Below are positions 49,512 through 59,290 of a stretch of DNA of 64,000 bases, in pieces. The stretch lies in the NCBI GenBank assembly GCA_016719485.1, contig JADJZB010000002.1, forward strand, positions 583,761-647,760, in the 5' to 3' direction. The first letter of the stretch is position 1. Each line of letters opens with the position of its first letter. Below the pieces are notes generated by a model that ran no database searches, had not been told where the DNA came from, and saw nothing but the letters and a program-made list of their open reading frames with translations. The DNA is from Holophagales bacterium (GTDB taxonomy: Bacteria > Acidobacteriota > Thermoanaerobaculia > UBA5066). A program made the translations under genes and the position numbers.

Positions 49512-52500
49512 TCAATACGGATCCGACGCGATCATCGTCTGGAAGCTGCCGTCCGACGTCACGGCGTCGTTCAGCACCCCGTAAGCCACGAACGTGTCGT
49601 CGCCCGCGGTCCTCCGGACGACGGCGGTGAACCGCTTCACCGAGGCCGGCGCCCCGGCGAGCGCGTGGACGCGGGACCACTGGACCCAGTCGCCGACGGC
49701 GAGCCGGACGGTGAGCGGGGAGCCCGCGGCGGCTCCCGTGTCGGCGTCGTAGAGCCGCGCCTCGAGCGTGATCGGCAGCTCCGAGCCTCCCCCCGTGTTC
49801 ACGACGGCGAGGTTCGACCGGACGCCGTCGTCCTGGGCGAGCCCCGGTACGAGCGCCGCGGTCCGGGCCCCGCCTCCTGCCGCGACCGCCGTGTAGAAGA
49901 GCCCGAAGGCGCCTCCGGTCGCGGCGTCGGTGTTCGGCGTCGTCGTCCGGGCGAGGACGACCGTGGACGGCGCGTCGATCCCCGTGAGGTACCGGAACGT
50001 GACCGTCAGCGTTCCCGCCTGCGGCGCGGTCGTCCCGGCCGGAATCTGCATCCCCTTCGACCGCAGGTAGGCGAGGACGTCGGGGATCGTCACCTGCTGG
50101 CGGGCCGCCACGTCGACCGTCACGACCGGGACGCCACCGACCTCTCCGAAACCCGGAGCCGGCCTGTAGACGAGGTCCACCGGGGTCGCGATGGAGCCGT
50201 CGTTCACCAGCGTCACTTCCGTCGTGTAGTGCGAGCCCGCTTCTCCGTAGACGTCGAGAACGACGGGAACGATCACGGTCCGCGCCGCGGCGAGGCCGCC
50301 GGGACGGAAGGCCGGCAGGTAGCTCCCGTCCGACGTCTTCGCGTCGTTCACGACGCCGTACGCCGTGAAGGCGCCGACGCCCGCCGTCCGGCGGATCCGG
50401 GCGTACCCGAACGAGCCGTCGGGAAGGCCGGCGAGGCCGAGGATGCCGTTCCACTGCGTCCATTCGCCGGGAGCCAGCGTTCTCACGAGCGGCGCGCCCG
50501 CGGGAACCCCGTTCGCGGAATAGACCTGCACCGAGAGCTCGATCGGATCGTCGCCGCGCCCGGGAACGTGGACCGCCGCGAGGTTCGACCGCGCTTCTCC
50601 CGTGGCGGACCGGAGGCCGTAGACCGTCGCCTCCTCCTCCGGCGCGTCGAGGTCGGAGGGCGCGCCATAGAAGAGCCCGAAGGTGCCGCCGGAGGCGGAC
50701 CTCGTGTAGGTCCGGGCGATGAGGTAGGTGTCGTCGACGTTCCGGGCCCCGTTCCCGAGCGTGACGCTCCCCGCGACGGGCGACTCCGGCGTCGCCGCCG
50801 GAATCGCCATCCCGAGGGATCTCAGGTAGGTGAGCGCGTCGGCCGCGCGGATCTCGCGCCCCGCGGGGATCGTGAGGCTCGCGGTCTTCGGCGCGAGCGA
50901 ACCGTTCGTCCCCGCGAATCCCGGGGACGGCGTGTAGGTGATGGGGAACGAGGTGTCCGTTGCCGCTCGTGAGCCGACGACGAGCTCCGAGAGGAACCGC
51001 GCGCCGCCGGCCCCGACGACGTCGAGGACGACCGGCAGCGTGCGCACTCCGGGCCGCGTCGTAGCGACGTACGTCCCGTGCCCCGCCGTGCCGACGAGGA
51101 GGTTCTCCCCTCCCGCCCCGTCCCCGTTCGGGCCCATGTTGCGGACGACGGTGACCGAGGCCCCTGGCGGCAGGCCCGCGGTTTCCGGGCTCCACGCACC
51201 ATCCCGCTTCAGGGCGAGGCCGCGCGCACCCGCGGCCGCCCAGAGCCGCCCGCCGGAGAGGTCGATCGAGTAGACCGGCGCCGCGTTCAAACCCGCCGAG
51301 TCCTTGCGGAAGAAGCTCCCTGCCGGACGCCGGTAGACGCCCCCGGTCGCGAGGCCGACGAACGCTTCCCCGGCATCGCCTCCGAGCGAGGCGACGAGGC
51401 CCGCGCCGGGCAGGCCCGCGGAGACCTCGGCCCACGGCCCCGAGCCCCTCGAGAAGAGGCCCTCGGCCATCGCCACCCAGAGCGCGCCGCCGAAGGAGCG
51501 GACGGCGTACACGGTGCCGCTTCCGGTGTAACCGCCGACCGGCTCCGAGGACCACGACGCGCCGGAGAACCGCCAGAGCCCCGTCGTAACGGTACCGCCG
51601 AAGATCGCGCCCGCGTGCGACGCGAGGGTCGACGGCAGGCTCACGGGGGAGAGGCCGGCCGAGAGCGCCGAAGCGGCGGACACCGTGACGATGTACGGGC
51701 CGCAGCTCGTGGCCACGAGCAGCTCGGGCTGGATTCCCGAGGTTCGCGCCACGGCGGTCGCCTCCCCGCAGCCGTCGGGGAGCCGGGCGAGCGCCGGCGG
51801 CTCGCTCGAAGGCCCTCCCTGCGGCAGGTTCACGAAGGTCGCGCCGCTGCCTGACGAGGTCGCGACGGCCTGGGTCGCGAAGCCCTCGGGAGCGACCGGC
51901 GGCACGATGTCGGTGACGACGGCCGCCGGATGCGGCCCAACGAGCGGGGTCCAGCCCGACCCCTGACGCCGGTAGAGGCCCCCGCCGGCCGTTCCGAGAA
52001 CGAGGTCGGCGCCGAGGTCGAGGAAGGCCTGCGCGCCGCGTGGCAGGAGGCCGCTCCGGTCGGCGGACCACGCCGAGCCCGCGCGGACGAGCACGCCCGC
52101 GTCGGCCGTCGCGGCCCGCAGCGCGCCGCCCCACGTCGTCAGCGCCCTGACGTCGTGCCCCCCGAACGCCGCGTCCGCGATCCAGGAGCTTCCGTTCCAG
52201 ACGTAGAGAGTGACGTTGGTCCCGGCCCAGAGCGTGCCGCCGAACGTCGCGAGAGCGCGGAAGCCCTCCGCCGGCCCGACGCCGCCCGCGAGGGAGACCC
52301 AGCCGGCGCCTGTCCATCGCGCGGCGATCCCCGTCGAGAGACCGACAACGAGCCCAGCGGGGTCGGGGAGCATCGTCGTCACGATCCCGGCTCCCGGAGA
52401 GGGGGCGGCGGTCCACGTCCCGCCCGTCCTGCGCCACGCGCCGAGGCCACCGGCCCAGAGGACGCCCGCCGCATCGACGGCCACCGTCGTCGGAAATGCA

Positions 52501-52859
52501 GCCGAGGACGGGAGCGTCTCGACCGTCCACGTTCCCGCGGCCGAGCGCCGCCAGAGCTCTTCCCCGGTCGCCGCCCAGGTCTCTCCGTTCAGGACCGCGA
52601 CCGAGGAGACCGGCTTGCCGGCGAGGCCATCGAGCGCCCAGCCTTCCGTGAGGGAAGTCCCGCGAAAGACGCCGCTCGCCGTGCCCGCCCAGAAGACCCC
52701 GCCCGAGGCCACGAGGCACCGGACGTCGCCGCCCAGTGGATACCCGACGTCGGGCACGAGCCGCAGGCCCGCTTGCGCTCCGGCGGGAACGAGCATCGCC
52801 AGGAGCAGAACCGCGGGCCCCGCGATCCGTCTTCCGATTCCGGTTCCTTCACGTGGCAT
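49512..52859 (-). CDS. Large secreted propeller-like protein with duplicated C-terminal module
   Basis: 1115 aa from ATG 52859 with a signal peptide (AVLLLAMLVPAGAQA). Residues ~40-590 consist of many short repeats of the type GGxLWAGTxxGVYR (VFWAGTASGVFR, LWAGTNVTLYVW, VLGTAGGGLYRR), as in two-component-regulator-type or sortilin-like propellers. From ~605 a ~250-residue module occurs twice (about 605-860 and 861-1115), sharing PVVLDVxG, YxPxPGFxG, ALTYLRSxGMxIPA, SNLAxV, and the end YGVxNDAxTSDGS. No enzyme motif. It overlaps yraN by 11 bases. Probably surface-exposed or secreted; function unknown. Confidence 0.85.
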   Translation of the reverse strand: MPREGTGIGRRIAGPAVLLLAMLVPAGAQAGLRLVPDVGYPLGGDVRCLVASGGVFWAGTASGVFRGTSLTEGWALDGLAGKPVSSVAVLNGETWAATGEELWRRSAAGTWTVETLPSSAAFPTTVAVDAAGVLWAGGLGAWRRTGGTWTAAPSPGAGIVTTMLPDPAGLVVGLSTGIAARWTGAGWVSLAGGVGPAEGFRALATFGGTLWAGTNVTLYVWNGSSWIADAAFGGHDVRALTTWGGALRAATADAGVLVRAGSAWSADRSGLLPRGAQAFLDLGADLVLGTAGGGLYRRQGSGWTPLVGPHPAAVVTDIVPPVAPEGFATQAVATSSGSGATFVNLPQGGPSSEPPALARLPDGCGEATAVARTSGIQPELLVATSCGPYIVTVSAASALSAGLSPVSLPSTLASHAGAIFGGTVTTGLWRFSGASWSSEPVGGYTGSGTVYAVRSFGGALWVAMAEGLFSRGSGPWAEVSAGLPGAGLVASLGGDAGEAFVGLATGGVYRRPAGSFFRKDSAGLNAAPVYSIDLSGGRLWAAAGARGLALKRDGAWSPETAGLPPGASVTVVRNMGPNGDGAGGENLLVGTAGHGTYVATTRPGVRTLPVVLDVVGAGGARFLSELVVGSRAATDTSFPITYTPSPGFAGTNGSLAPKTASLTIPAGREIRAADALTYLRSLGMAIPAATPESPVAGSVTLGNGARNVDDTYLIARTYTRSASGGTFGLFYGAPSDLDAPEEEATVYGLRSATGEARSNLAAVHVPGRGDDPIELSVQVYSANGVPAGAPLVRTLAPGEWTQWNGILGLAGLPDGSFGYARIRRTAGVGAFTAYGVVNDAKTSDGSYLPAFRPGGLAAARTVIVPVVLDVYGEAGSHYTTEVTLVNDGSIATPVDLVYRPAPGFGEVGGVPVVTVDVAARQQVTIPDVLAYLRSKGMQIPAGTTAPQAGTLTVTFRYLTGIDAPSTVVLARTTTPNTDAATGGAFGLFYTAVAAGGGARTAALVPGLAQDDGVRSNLAVVNTGGGSELPITLEARLYDADTGAAAGSPLTVRLAVGDWVQWSRVHALAGAPASVKRFTAVVRRTAGDDTFVAYGVLNDAVTSDGSFQTMIASDPY

Positions 52860-53292
52860 CGAATGCTCCTCGTATCCAGTCGATCGTTCCGGCGTCGCCC
52901 TCGATCGCCACCACGTCGAACCGCACCTCGCGCCGGGCGCCCGAAGGGTTCTCCGCGAGCCAGGCACGCGCCGCCGAGAGGAGCCTCCTCCTCTTCAGGG
53001 GAGTGACGGCCTCGGCCGGCGCCCCACGCGAGGCATCCCGCCGCCACTTCACCTCGACGAAGACGACCGTCCCGCCGTCCCCGGCCACCAGGTCGATCTC
53101 TCCCCCGCCCACCCGGACGTTGCGCGCGAAGACGGTCAGCCCACGCCCTTCCAGGAACAGGGCCGCCTCGTCCTCGCCGCCGCGCCCCTTCGGCGTCGTC
53201 GGAGCACGTGCAGAACCGGCCGGGCGCGGCACCACGCGCCGCCTGCGCGACAGGCCCAGCGCCGCGAGCCGTTCCTTCCATCCGGGTGACAC
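52849..53292 (-). CDS. yraN: YraN / UPF0102 endonuclease-like protein
   Basis: 147 aa. The core shows the UPF0102 signature: GEDEAALFLEGRGL, RNVRVGGGEIDLVA (active-site Glu-Ile-Asp) and VVFVEVKWRR (Glu-x-Lys), a PD-(D/E)XK nuclease fold related to Holliday-junction resolvases. The first ~35 residues are basic and poorly conserved. In many genomes yraN neighbours rnhB; here it is joined to a secreted-protein gene and faces a small zinc-ribbon gene. Confidence 0.9.
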   Translation of the reverse strand: MSPGWKERLAALGLSRRRRVVPRPAGSARAPTTPKGRGGEDEAALFLEGRGLTVFARNVRVGGGEIDLVAGDGGTVVFVEVKWRRDASRGAPAEAVTPLKRRRLLSAARAWLAENPSGARREVRFDVVAIEGDAGTIDWIRGAFDAT

Positions 53293-53312
53293 CGGTCGAG
53301 GATAATCGACGG

Positions 53313-53609
53313 ATGGACGACGTCTTCGTGATCCAGTGTCCTGACTGCGAGTCCACCCTGAAGGTCGACCGCGAGACCGGAGCCGTCCTCGCGCACGAGC
53401 CCGCCGTCGTGAAGAGGAAGCTCGGTTCGCTCGAGGAGGCCGCCGCGGAGAACACGCGCCGCACGGAGCGGGCCGCCGATCTCTTCGCCGCCTCCTTCGA
53501 GCGGGAGAAGCACAAGAGCGAGATTCTCGAGAAAACCTTCCGCGAGGCGCTCGAGAAGGCCCAGAAGGAGCCCGCAGGGCGTCCGCGCAGCCCGTTCGAC
53601 GACGACTGA
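53313..53609 (+). CDS. Small zinc-ribbon/coiled-coil protein of unknown function
   Basis: 98 aa from ATG 53313. It begins VFVIQCPDCESTLKVDRETG, a CxxC half-ribbon, and continues as a long charged helix (residues ~35-85) likely to form a coiled coil, ending in an acidic FDDD tail. I do not recognise a named family; small proteins of this build occur beside Hox/Ser-Thr-kinase genes in related genomes only by my impression. It is transcribed divergently from yraN with a 20-base spacer. Confidence 0.6.
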   Translation: MDDVFVIQCPDCESTLKVDRETGAVLAHEPAVVKRKLGSLEEAAAENTRRTERAADLFAASFEREKHKSEILEKTFREALEKAQKEPAGRPRSPFDDD

Positions 53610-53656
53610 TCCGGAACGTCCCGCCGGCCGGGAGATCGTCTGCTCCCGGTGGGTCT

Positions 53657-54091
53657 CTAGAGGTCCTTCTTGTTCATGTACCAGAGGAGCCCGCCGAAGA
53701 CCCCGAAGAGCGCCAGCGCGAGGAAGATCCAGACGTCCCACATCGGCCACTTGTTGCCGTACTTGTTCTGGAGAGCCCAGTAGACGGCGCCGCCCCCGAA
53801 AATGAGGGCGGCCCACGCGAGCCCCTTCCAGAAGACCCGCAGCGCATCCTCGGACTGCTGCGTGTTCTGGAGCTTCTCGATCGCCGCCTGCCGTTTCCGG
53901 CGCTCGATCTCGCGGCGGTGGGCTTTCATCCCCTCGGTCACGAGCTCGGGGCGCGACACCGGGCGGGTCGTTTCCGGCACGGCCCGCCGGACCGGCGCCG
54001 TCGCGTGAGTGGGGTCCAGCTTCTTCGTCGGTCCCGTGACGTACGGGTTCGACGGCGGTCTCGCGTCCGGTTTCTTCGGCTCCGCCACCAT
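53657..54091 (-). CDS. Small membrane protein, two C-terminal helices
   Basis: 144 aa. A polar N-terminal half with a basic amphipathic stretch (MKAHRREIERRKRQAAIEKL) is followed by two hydrophobic helices (~88-108 FWKGLAWAALIFGGGAVYWAL and ~120-140 IFLALALFGVFGGLLWYM). No family recognised. It begins 19 bases after the EtfAB:quinone oxidoreductase stop on the same strand, so it may be cotranscribed and associated with that complex. Confidence 0.7.
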   Translation of the reverse strand: MVAEPKKPDARPPSNPYVTGPTKKLDPTHATAPVRRAVPETTRPVSRPELVTEGMKAHRREIERRKRQAAIEKLQNTQQSEDALRVFWKGLAWAALIFGGGAVYWALQNKYGNKWPMWDVWIFLALALFGVFGGLLWYMNKKDL

Positions 54092-54110
54092 TCCTCCTCG
54101 CGCCTTCCCG

Positions 54111-56183
54111 TCAGCCTGCCGCAGCCCCGGGGTGCGCGGGAAGCGCCGCCGCCGCCAGCTCCAGGACGTCGAACGGCTGCGTCTTCCCTTCCATCTCGGT
54201 CTGGGCGTTCCCCAGCATGACCATGCAGAACGGGCAGGAGACGCCGACGAGGTCGGTGCCCGCCTCCTCGATCTCGGCGTAGCGGGCCTGGTTGACCCTC
54301 GTCCCGATCTTCTCGTCGAGCCACATGCGCCCGCCGCCGGCGCCGCAGCAGAGGCCGTTGCGGCCGGAACGGGGCAGCTCGGTGAGGGTCAGGCCCGGGA
54401 TCGCATCCAGGACGTTGCGCGGCGCGTCGTAGACGTCGTTGTGGCGCCCGAGGTAGCAGGCGTCGTGGAACGAGATCGTCTTCGGCAGGGCCTGCGTCAG
54501 CTTCACCCGCCCCTCGGCCAGGAGCCGGGCGACGAGCTCGGTCCCGTGCATCACCTCGAACGTCCCGCCGAAGTCGGGGTACTCGTTGCGCAGCGTGTTG
54601 AAGCAGTGCGGGCAGTTCGTGACGATCTTCTTCACGCCGTACCCGTTGAGCGTCTCGACGTTCTGCTGCGCGAGCGTCTGGAAGAGGTACTCGTTCCCGA
54701 GGCGCCGGGCCGAGTCGCCGTTGCACGTCTCCTCGGAGCCGAGGATCGCGAACCTCACGCCCCCCTCGTGGAGGAGCTTCGCCAGGGCGCGGGAGACCTT
54801 CTTCCCGCGGTCCTCGTACGAGCCGGCGCAGCCGACCCAGAAGAGGACCTCGACCCGCGCTCGCTCGGCCTCGTCCATCGCTCCCAGAACGGGGATCTCG
54901 AAGTCCAGCTCGGCCGTCCAGGCGTCGCGGTCGGCGGCCGGCAGGTTCCAGGGGTTACCCTGGCGCTCCATCCCGTTGAAGGCCGTCTGCGCCTCCTTCG
55001 GGAACTCGCTCCTCTCGAGGACGAGATGGCGCCGCATGTCGACGATCTTGTCGGTGTAGGTGATTCCGACCGGGCAGGCCGACTCGCAGTAGCGGCACGT
55101 CGTGCAGGCCCAGATCGTCTCTTCGTCGACCCACCCGCCGATGAGGGGCTTGCGCTCCTCGAGCCGTGCCTGAGCCGCCGCGTCGCCCCGGGCGGAGGCC
55201 ACGTCGACGAGATCGCCCGCGACGGAGTAGAGCGCGCTGCGCACGTCCTTCATGAAGCCCTTCGGCGTGAGCGGCTTGCCGGTCAGGTGCGTCGGGCAGA
55301 CCTCGCGGCAGCGCCCGCACTCCGTGCAGGTGAACATGTCGAGGCGCTGTTTCCAGGTGAAGTCCTCGACCCTCGCCACGCCGAACTTCTCGGCCTCCGC
55401 CGCCTTCTCGATGTCGACCATCGAGAGCTTCCCGGGCGCGTCGAGCTTCCTCAGGAAGATGTTCGGCAGGGCGGTGAGGACGTGGAAGTGCTTGGCGAAC
55501 GGGAGGTAGTTCAGGAAGCCGAAGACCGCCACGAGGTGGAGCCACCAGCAGGAGAAGTAGATGGTCTCGAGCGTCCCCGGGGCCGTTCCCGAGATGAGCG
55601 TCGAGAGGGCCGCCGTCACGGGCTCCCAGGCCGAGGCGTGCCCGGGAGTCAGCGCGAACATCGCGGCGCCGGCGAGGAGGTCGGTCGCCATGAGGAAGCC
55701 GATCAGGCAGAGGATGAAGCCGGCGTCGAACGAGGGGTCGAGCCGCTCGCGGCGGAAAACGTACCGCCGCCCCAGGGCCAGGAGGACGCCGGCGAGGGTC
55801 GTCACGAGGACGACGTCCTTCAGCAGGAGGTAGGCCTGCCATGCGCCCGCGGGGAGAAAGGGCATCCCCGCCTTCGGGAAGAGCCCTTCGAGGACGAGCG
55901 ACAGCGTCCTCACGGAGAGGACGACGAAGCCGCTGAAGATGAGCATGTGGTAGAGGCCGGCATAGCCGTCCCACCACATCTTCTTCTGGAAGATCCCGAG
56001 CTCCAGGAGACCCCGGAGCCGTTCGAGAGGCCTGTCCCACCGCACGTCCGGCGGGCCTCCGATCGTCAGGAGCTGCCAGCGCCGCGAGGCGGTGTAGGCG
56101 AACGCCGCGATCGAGCCGAGAAGGACCAGCGCGAACAGGAGGGTCCCGGGGACCCCGAAATAGGTGGCTTCGGTCGGCATCAT
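54111..56183 (-). CDS. Membrane EtfAB:quinone oxidoreductase (NarI-like / HdrD-like fusion)
   Basis: 690 aa; two adjacent ATGs (56183, 56180). Residues ~1-230 hold five to six helices with paired histidines (YHMLIF, WWLHLV, KHFHVL) suited to b hemes, as in NarI. Two [4Fe-4S] motifs follow (CTECGRCREVCP, CTTCRYCESACP), then two CCG domains of the HdrD type (VGCAGS with CNGD, CPHCF; CCGAGGGRMW, CPFCM) that bind a noncubane cluster. This domain order is that of the membrane ETF:(mena)quinone oxidoreductases that take electrons from EtfAB during beta-oxidation. etfBA lie 2 kb away. Confidence 0.9.
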   Translation of the reverse strand: MMPTEATYFGVPGTLLFALVLLGSIAAFAYTASRRWQLLTIGGPPDVRWDRPLERLRGLLELGIFQKKMWWDGYAGLYHMLIFSGFVVLSVRTLSLVLEGLFPKAGMPFLPAGAWQAYLLLKDVVLVTTLAGVLLALGRRYVFRRERLDPSFDAGFILCLIGFLMATDLLAGAAMFALTPGHASAWEPVTAALSTLISGTAPGTLETIYFSCWWLHLVAVFGFLNYLPFAKHFHVLTALPNIFLRKLDAPGKLSMVDIEKAAEAEKFGVARVEDFTWKQRLDMFTCTECGRCREVCPTHLTGKPLTPKGFMKDVRSALYSVAGDLVDVASARGDAAAQARLEERKPLIGGWVDEETIWACTTCRYCESACPVGITYTDKIVDMRRHLVLERSEFPKEAQTAFNGMERQGNPWNLPAADRDAWTAELDFEIPVLGAMDEAERARVEVLFWVGCAGSYEDRGKKVSRALAKLLHEGGVRFAILGSEETCNGDSARRLGNEYLFQTLAQQNVETLNGYGVKKIVTNCPHCFNTLRNEYPDFGGTFEVMHGTELVARLLAEGRVKLTQALPKTISFHDACYLGRHNDVYDAPRNVLDAIPGLTLTELPRSGRNGLCCGAGGGRMWLDEKIGTRVNQARYAEIEEAGTDLVGVSCPFCMVMLGNAQTEMEGKTQPFDVLELAAAALPAHPGAAAG

Positions 56184-56316
56184 CACCGGAAAGGATATCG
56201 CAGGGGGAGCGGTTCCGAGCCCGCGAAACCGCCCCGCCGGAGCGGCGCGGACGGGGTGTATCATCACGGCTAAGTTTCGAAGGCCCAACGAATCCGGTGG
56301 AATCGGAGCCAGGCTG

Positions 56317-58140
56317 ATGAGAAAGACTGCGTCGTTCCTCGTTATCGCCGTACTGCTCGCCGTCGCCTCGGCCGCCCCGGCGGCGCCGCGGGCGGGTGCC
56401 GCGGCGCTCGCCGCGTCGCAGGGAATCGACCTGTGGGGCGGGCCTGGTGCGAAGGGATCGGGAGCCCAGGGCTCCCAGTTCGACACCATCGTCTACGTCA
56501 CCAGCGCTGCCTCGGCCGCTGGCGCGGTCGACTTCTGGTCCGGAGGGAGCATCGTCGCGACCACCCCCTTCACGGTCCCGGCCAACGGCGTTTCCGCTCT
56601 CGCGGCTCCGGCGGCACTCGCCGGCAGGGGCGCGTTCGCCTACAACGTCCGCTCAGATGCCGCGGTGACGGCCTGGTCGGAGACGTTCAACGAGTCGTCC
56701 GCGGGACGGTACGGCGTCAGCCTCGCGGCAGCCCTCCCGTCCGAGCTGCTCGGGCCCGGGGACGAGGCGACGGGGGGCGGGGCCGACGTGTCGTCGTCCA
56801 CGGAACCCGGTCGGGCCCGTACCAACGTCGGCGTCGTCTGCGCCAGCACGGCCACCCAGGCGTGCCGGCTCGAGGTCGCCGTCTTCTCCGAAGGGTCCCT
56901 CGCGGGCTCGGGCATCGTCGAGTCGATCCCGGGCGGTGCGGCCCAGTCCTCCCTCGAAGGCCTCGTGCCGGCCTCCGCCGGCAAGCCCGCCCTCGCGCTT
57001 CGGCTGCGACTCCTTTCGGGCGCCGGGCTTCCCTACGTCATCCGCAACGACAACAAGACCAGCGACGGCACGGCCATTCCGCTCGCGGTGAAGCGAGGCG
57101 CCTTCTCGACGGCCCCGGTCATCCTCTCGTTCACGGCGAGCCCTGCCAGCGGCTGCGCGCCGCTCGCGACGACCTTCTCGTGGCAGACGACCGGCGCCGC
57201 GAAGGTGAGCATCACCGGCGTCGGGAACGACCTCCCGGCGAACGGGTCCGTCGTGTCGACGGTGAACGCCAGCGGCGACTTCGTCCTCACCGCCACGTCC
57301 CTCACGGGCCAGTCGGCCGTGAAGCCGCTGCAGGTCACGATCACCCCCACGACCCCCGTCCCGACGCCCTCCCCGGCGACCGTGACGGCGGCGACGGGCG
57401 GCGTCGTGACCGGGCTGCTCCCCGTAGGGACAGGCCCCGTCACCGTGGAGTTCGTGAAGCACGAATCGTCGGGCTCGACGTTCACGATCCTGGGGACCTC
57501 CTGGGTCTATACGGCGGGGATCACCCCCGGAACCGACATCGTGCGCCTGACGGCCGCCGGATCCTGCGGCCCCGCGAGCGCCGACTTCACCGCGAACGTC
57601 GTTCCGCCCGGGGCTCCGCGCATCGTCCGCTTCGAGTCGATTCCCGAGCGCGGCTGCGGCGCCTCCACGAACATCCTCCTCACCTGGGAGACCGAGAACG
57701 CGCTCGGCGTGCACGTCAGCGGCTACGACGACTTCTTCGTCGCCAACGGGGGCGTCGAGGCGACCATCACGGGCACCACGATCTTCACCCTCACCGCCCG
57801 CGGCCTGGACGGCACGACCGACACGGCCGACCACACCGTTCCGGTCGACCCCCAGCTCTACGTCCCGGTCCTGAACCCCGGAGCGGCCAACGTCGCAGCG
57901 GGCACGGTGGTCTTCATCAACGTCGACCCGACCTCCGTCCCGTTGCTCTCCGGCGTCCGGTGGACGGTCCTGCAGAACCAGAGCGGCTTCTCCTTCGCGC
58001 CGGACCCGGTGGTGAGCGGCCGCTACCGATACAAAGCCGGCCCGTACAGCGGGCTCGACCAGATTCGCTTCCTCTGGGTCAACGGATGCGGAATCGGATA
58101 CACCGACTTCTCGTCGACCGTCACGGGCAGGACGCCCTAG
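56317..58140 (+). CDS. Secreted protein with Ig-like repeats
   Basis: 607 aa from ATG 56317 with a signal peptide (SFLVIAVLLAVASAAPA). Residues ~30-260 form a beta-rich domain ending NDNKTSDGTAIPL, close to the NDAxTSDGS end of the repeated module in the 49512-52859 protein. Two similar ~90-residue Ig/PKD-like modules follow (VILSFTASPASGCAPLATTF and IVRFESIPERGCGASTNILL at their starts), and a third less similar one ends the protein. No enzyme motif. It is inserted between the two halves of the ETF system on the opposite strand, and its role is unknown. Confidence 0.75.
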   Translation: MRKTASFLVIAVLLAVASAAPAAPRAGAAALAASQGIDLWGGPGAKGSGAQGSQFDTIVYVTSAASAAGAVDFWSGGSIVATTPFTVPANGVSALAAPAALAGRGAFAYNVRSDAAVTAWSETFNESSAGRYGVSLAAALPSELLGPGDEATGGGADVSSSTEPGRARTNVGVVCASTATQACRLEVAVFSEGSLAGSGIVESIPGGAAQSSLEGLVPASAGKPALALRLRLLSGAGLPYVIRNDNKTSDGTAIPLAVKRGAFSTAPVILSFTASPASGCAPLATTFSWQTTGAAKVSITGVGNDLPANGSVVSTVNASGDFVLTATSLTGQSAVKPLQVTITPTTPVPTPSPATVTAATGGVVTGLLPVGTGPVTVEFVKHESSGSTFTILGTSWVYTAGITPGTDIVRLTAAGSCGPASADFTANVVPPGAPRIVRFESIPERGCGASTNILLTWETENALGVHVSGYDDFFVANGGVEATITGTTIFTLTARGLDGTTDTADHTVPVDPQLYVPVLNPGAANVAAGTVVFINVDPTSVPLLSGVRWTVLQNQSGFSFAPDPVVSGRYRYKAGPYSGLDQIRFLWVNGCGIGYTDFSSTVTGRTP

Positions 58141-58170
58141 CCGCACGGTCCACACGACACGCAGACGACG

Positions 58171-58196
58171 GAAGGGCGGCCTCGCGGCCGCCCTTC
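58171..58196. terminator. Terminator between convergent secreted-protein gene and etfA
   Basis: GAAGGGCGGCC-TCGC-GGCCGCCCTTC, an 11-bp perfect stem, 31 bases after the stop of the plus-strand gene. The rest of 58141-58288 holds no gene. Confidence 0.7.
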
Positions 58197-58288
58197 TCGC
58201 CGGGCCGCTTGACGCGCGGCCCCCGGACCCCCACCGTCCGCCAGGCCTTTCTGGGGCGGGCGCGCCCCCGGACCCCCTACCTGTCTGC

Positions 58289-59263
58289 TCAGGCTTTTGC
58301 CTTCTTCAAACTCTCCGTCAGCGCCGGGACGATCTGGAACATGTCGCCGACGATGCCGTACGTCGCGACCTTGAAGATCGGCGCCTCGGCGTCCTTGTTG
58401 ATCGCCACGATCACCTTCGAGGAGCCCATCCCCGCCATGTGCTGGATGGCCCCCGAGATGCCGCAGGCGACGTAGAGCGTCGGCGAGACGACCTTGCCGG
58501 TCTGCCCCACCTGGTGCGAGTGGTCGATCCACCCCGCGTCCACCGCGGCGCGGGAGGCGCCGAGCGCCGCGCCCAGCTCGTGGCAGAGCGCCTTCAGAAT
58601 CGGCCAGTTCTCGGGGCCCTTGATGCCGCGGCCGCCGGAGACGATCTTGTCGGCCTCGGCCACGTCGATCTCGCCCGTCTCGGCCACTTCCATCTTCGTG
58701 ACCTTCGCGCGGATCGTCACGGCGAAGTCGAGCGTGACGACCTCGCCCGCCCCCGCGGCACTCTTCGACGCCGGGAAGACGTTCGGGCGGGGCGTGGCGA
58801 TCTGGAGCGCGGCGCCCGGGTCGGCCGTCACCGTCGCGCGGGCCTTGCCCGAGTAGACGAGGCGGGTCGCCACGAGGCGCCCCCCCTCGACCTCGAGGGA
58901 CATCACGTCGGAGAGGAGCCCGACCTTGCGCCGCGCGGCGAGGCGCGGGGCGACGTCCTTGCCCATGGACGTGGCGGGGACGAGGACGACGGCGGGGGCG
59001 AACGCGGTCACCGCGGCGTCGAGGGCCGCCGTGTACCCCTCGCAGGAGTAGAGGGCGAGCTCGGGCTTGTCGGCGACGAAGACCTTCGCCGCGCCGTACG
59101 CGGCGAGCTCGGGGGCGAGAGAGGCGATGCCGGAGCCGGCCACGACGGCGCCGAGGGCGCCGCCCGTCTTCGCCGCGACCTCGCGGCCGAGGGTGAGGGC
59201 CTCGAAGGAGGCCTTGCGGATCTTGCCGTCGCGCTGCTCGATGAATACGAGGACGTTGCTCAT
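58289..59263 (-). CDS. etfA: Electron transfer flavoprotein, alpha subunit
   Basis: 324 aa. N-terminal alpha/beta domain (LVFIEQRDGKIRKASFEAL), then the conserved C-terminal FAD-binding domain: SGGRGIKGPENW, VDAGWIDHSHQVGQTGK, YVACGISGAIQH, VAINKDAEAPIFKVATYG. The heterodimer with EtfB collects electrons from acyl-CoA dehydrogenases. It follows etfB by 27 bases on the minus strand. The nearby membrane oxidoreductase is the likely electron acceptor. Confidence 0.97.
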   Translation of the reverse strand: MSNVLVFIEQRDGKIRKASFEALTLGREVAAKTGGALGAVVAGSGIASLAPELAAYGAAKVFVADKPELALYSCEGYTAALDAAVTAFAPAVVLVPATSMGKDVAPRLAARRKVGLLSDVMSLEVEGGRLVATRLVYSGKARATVTADPGAALQIATPRPNVFPASKSAAGAGEVVTLDFAVTIRAKVTKMEVAETGEIDVAEADKIVSGGRGIKGPENWPILKALCHELGAALGASRAAVDAGWIDHSHQVGQTGKVVSPTLYVACGISGAIQHMAGMGSSKVIVAINKDAEAPIFKVATYGIVGDMFQIVPALTESLKKAKA

Positions 59264-59290
59264 CGTGTTCTTCCTTGTCTCGCCGTCGGC

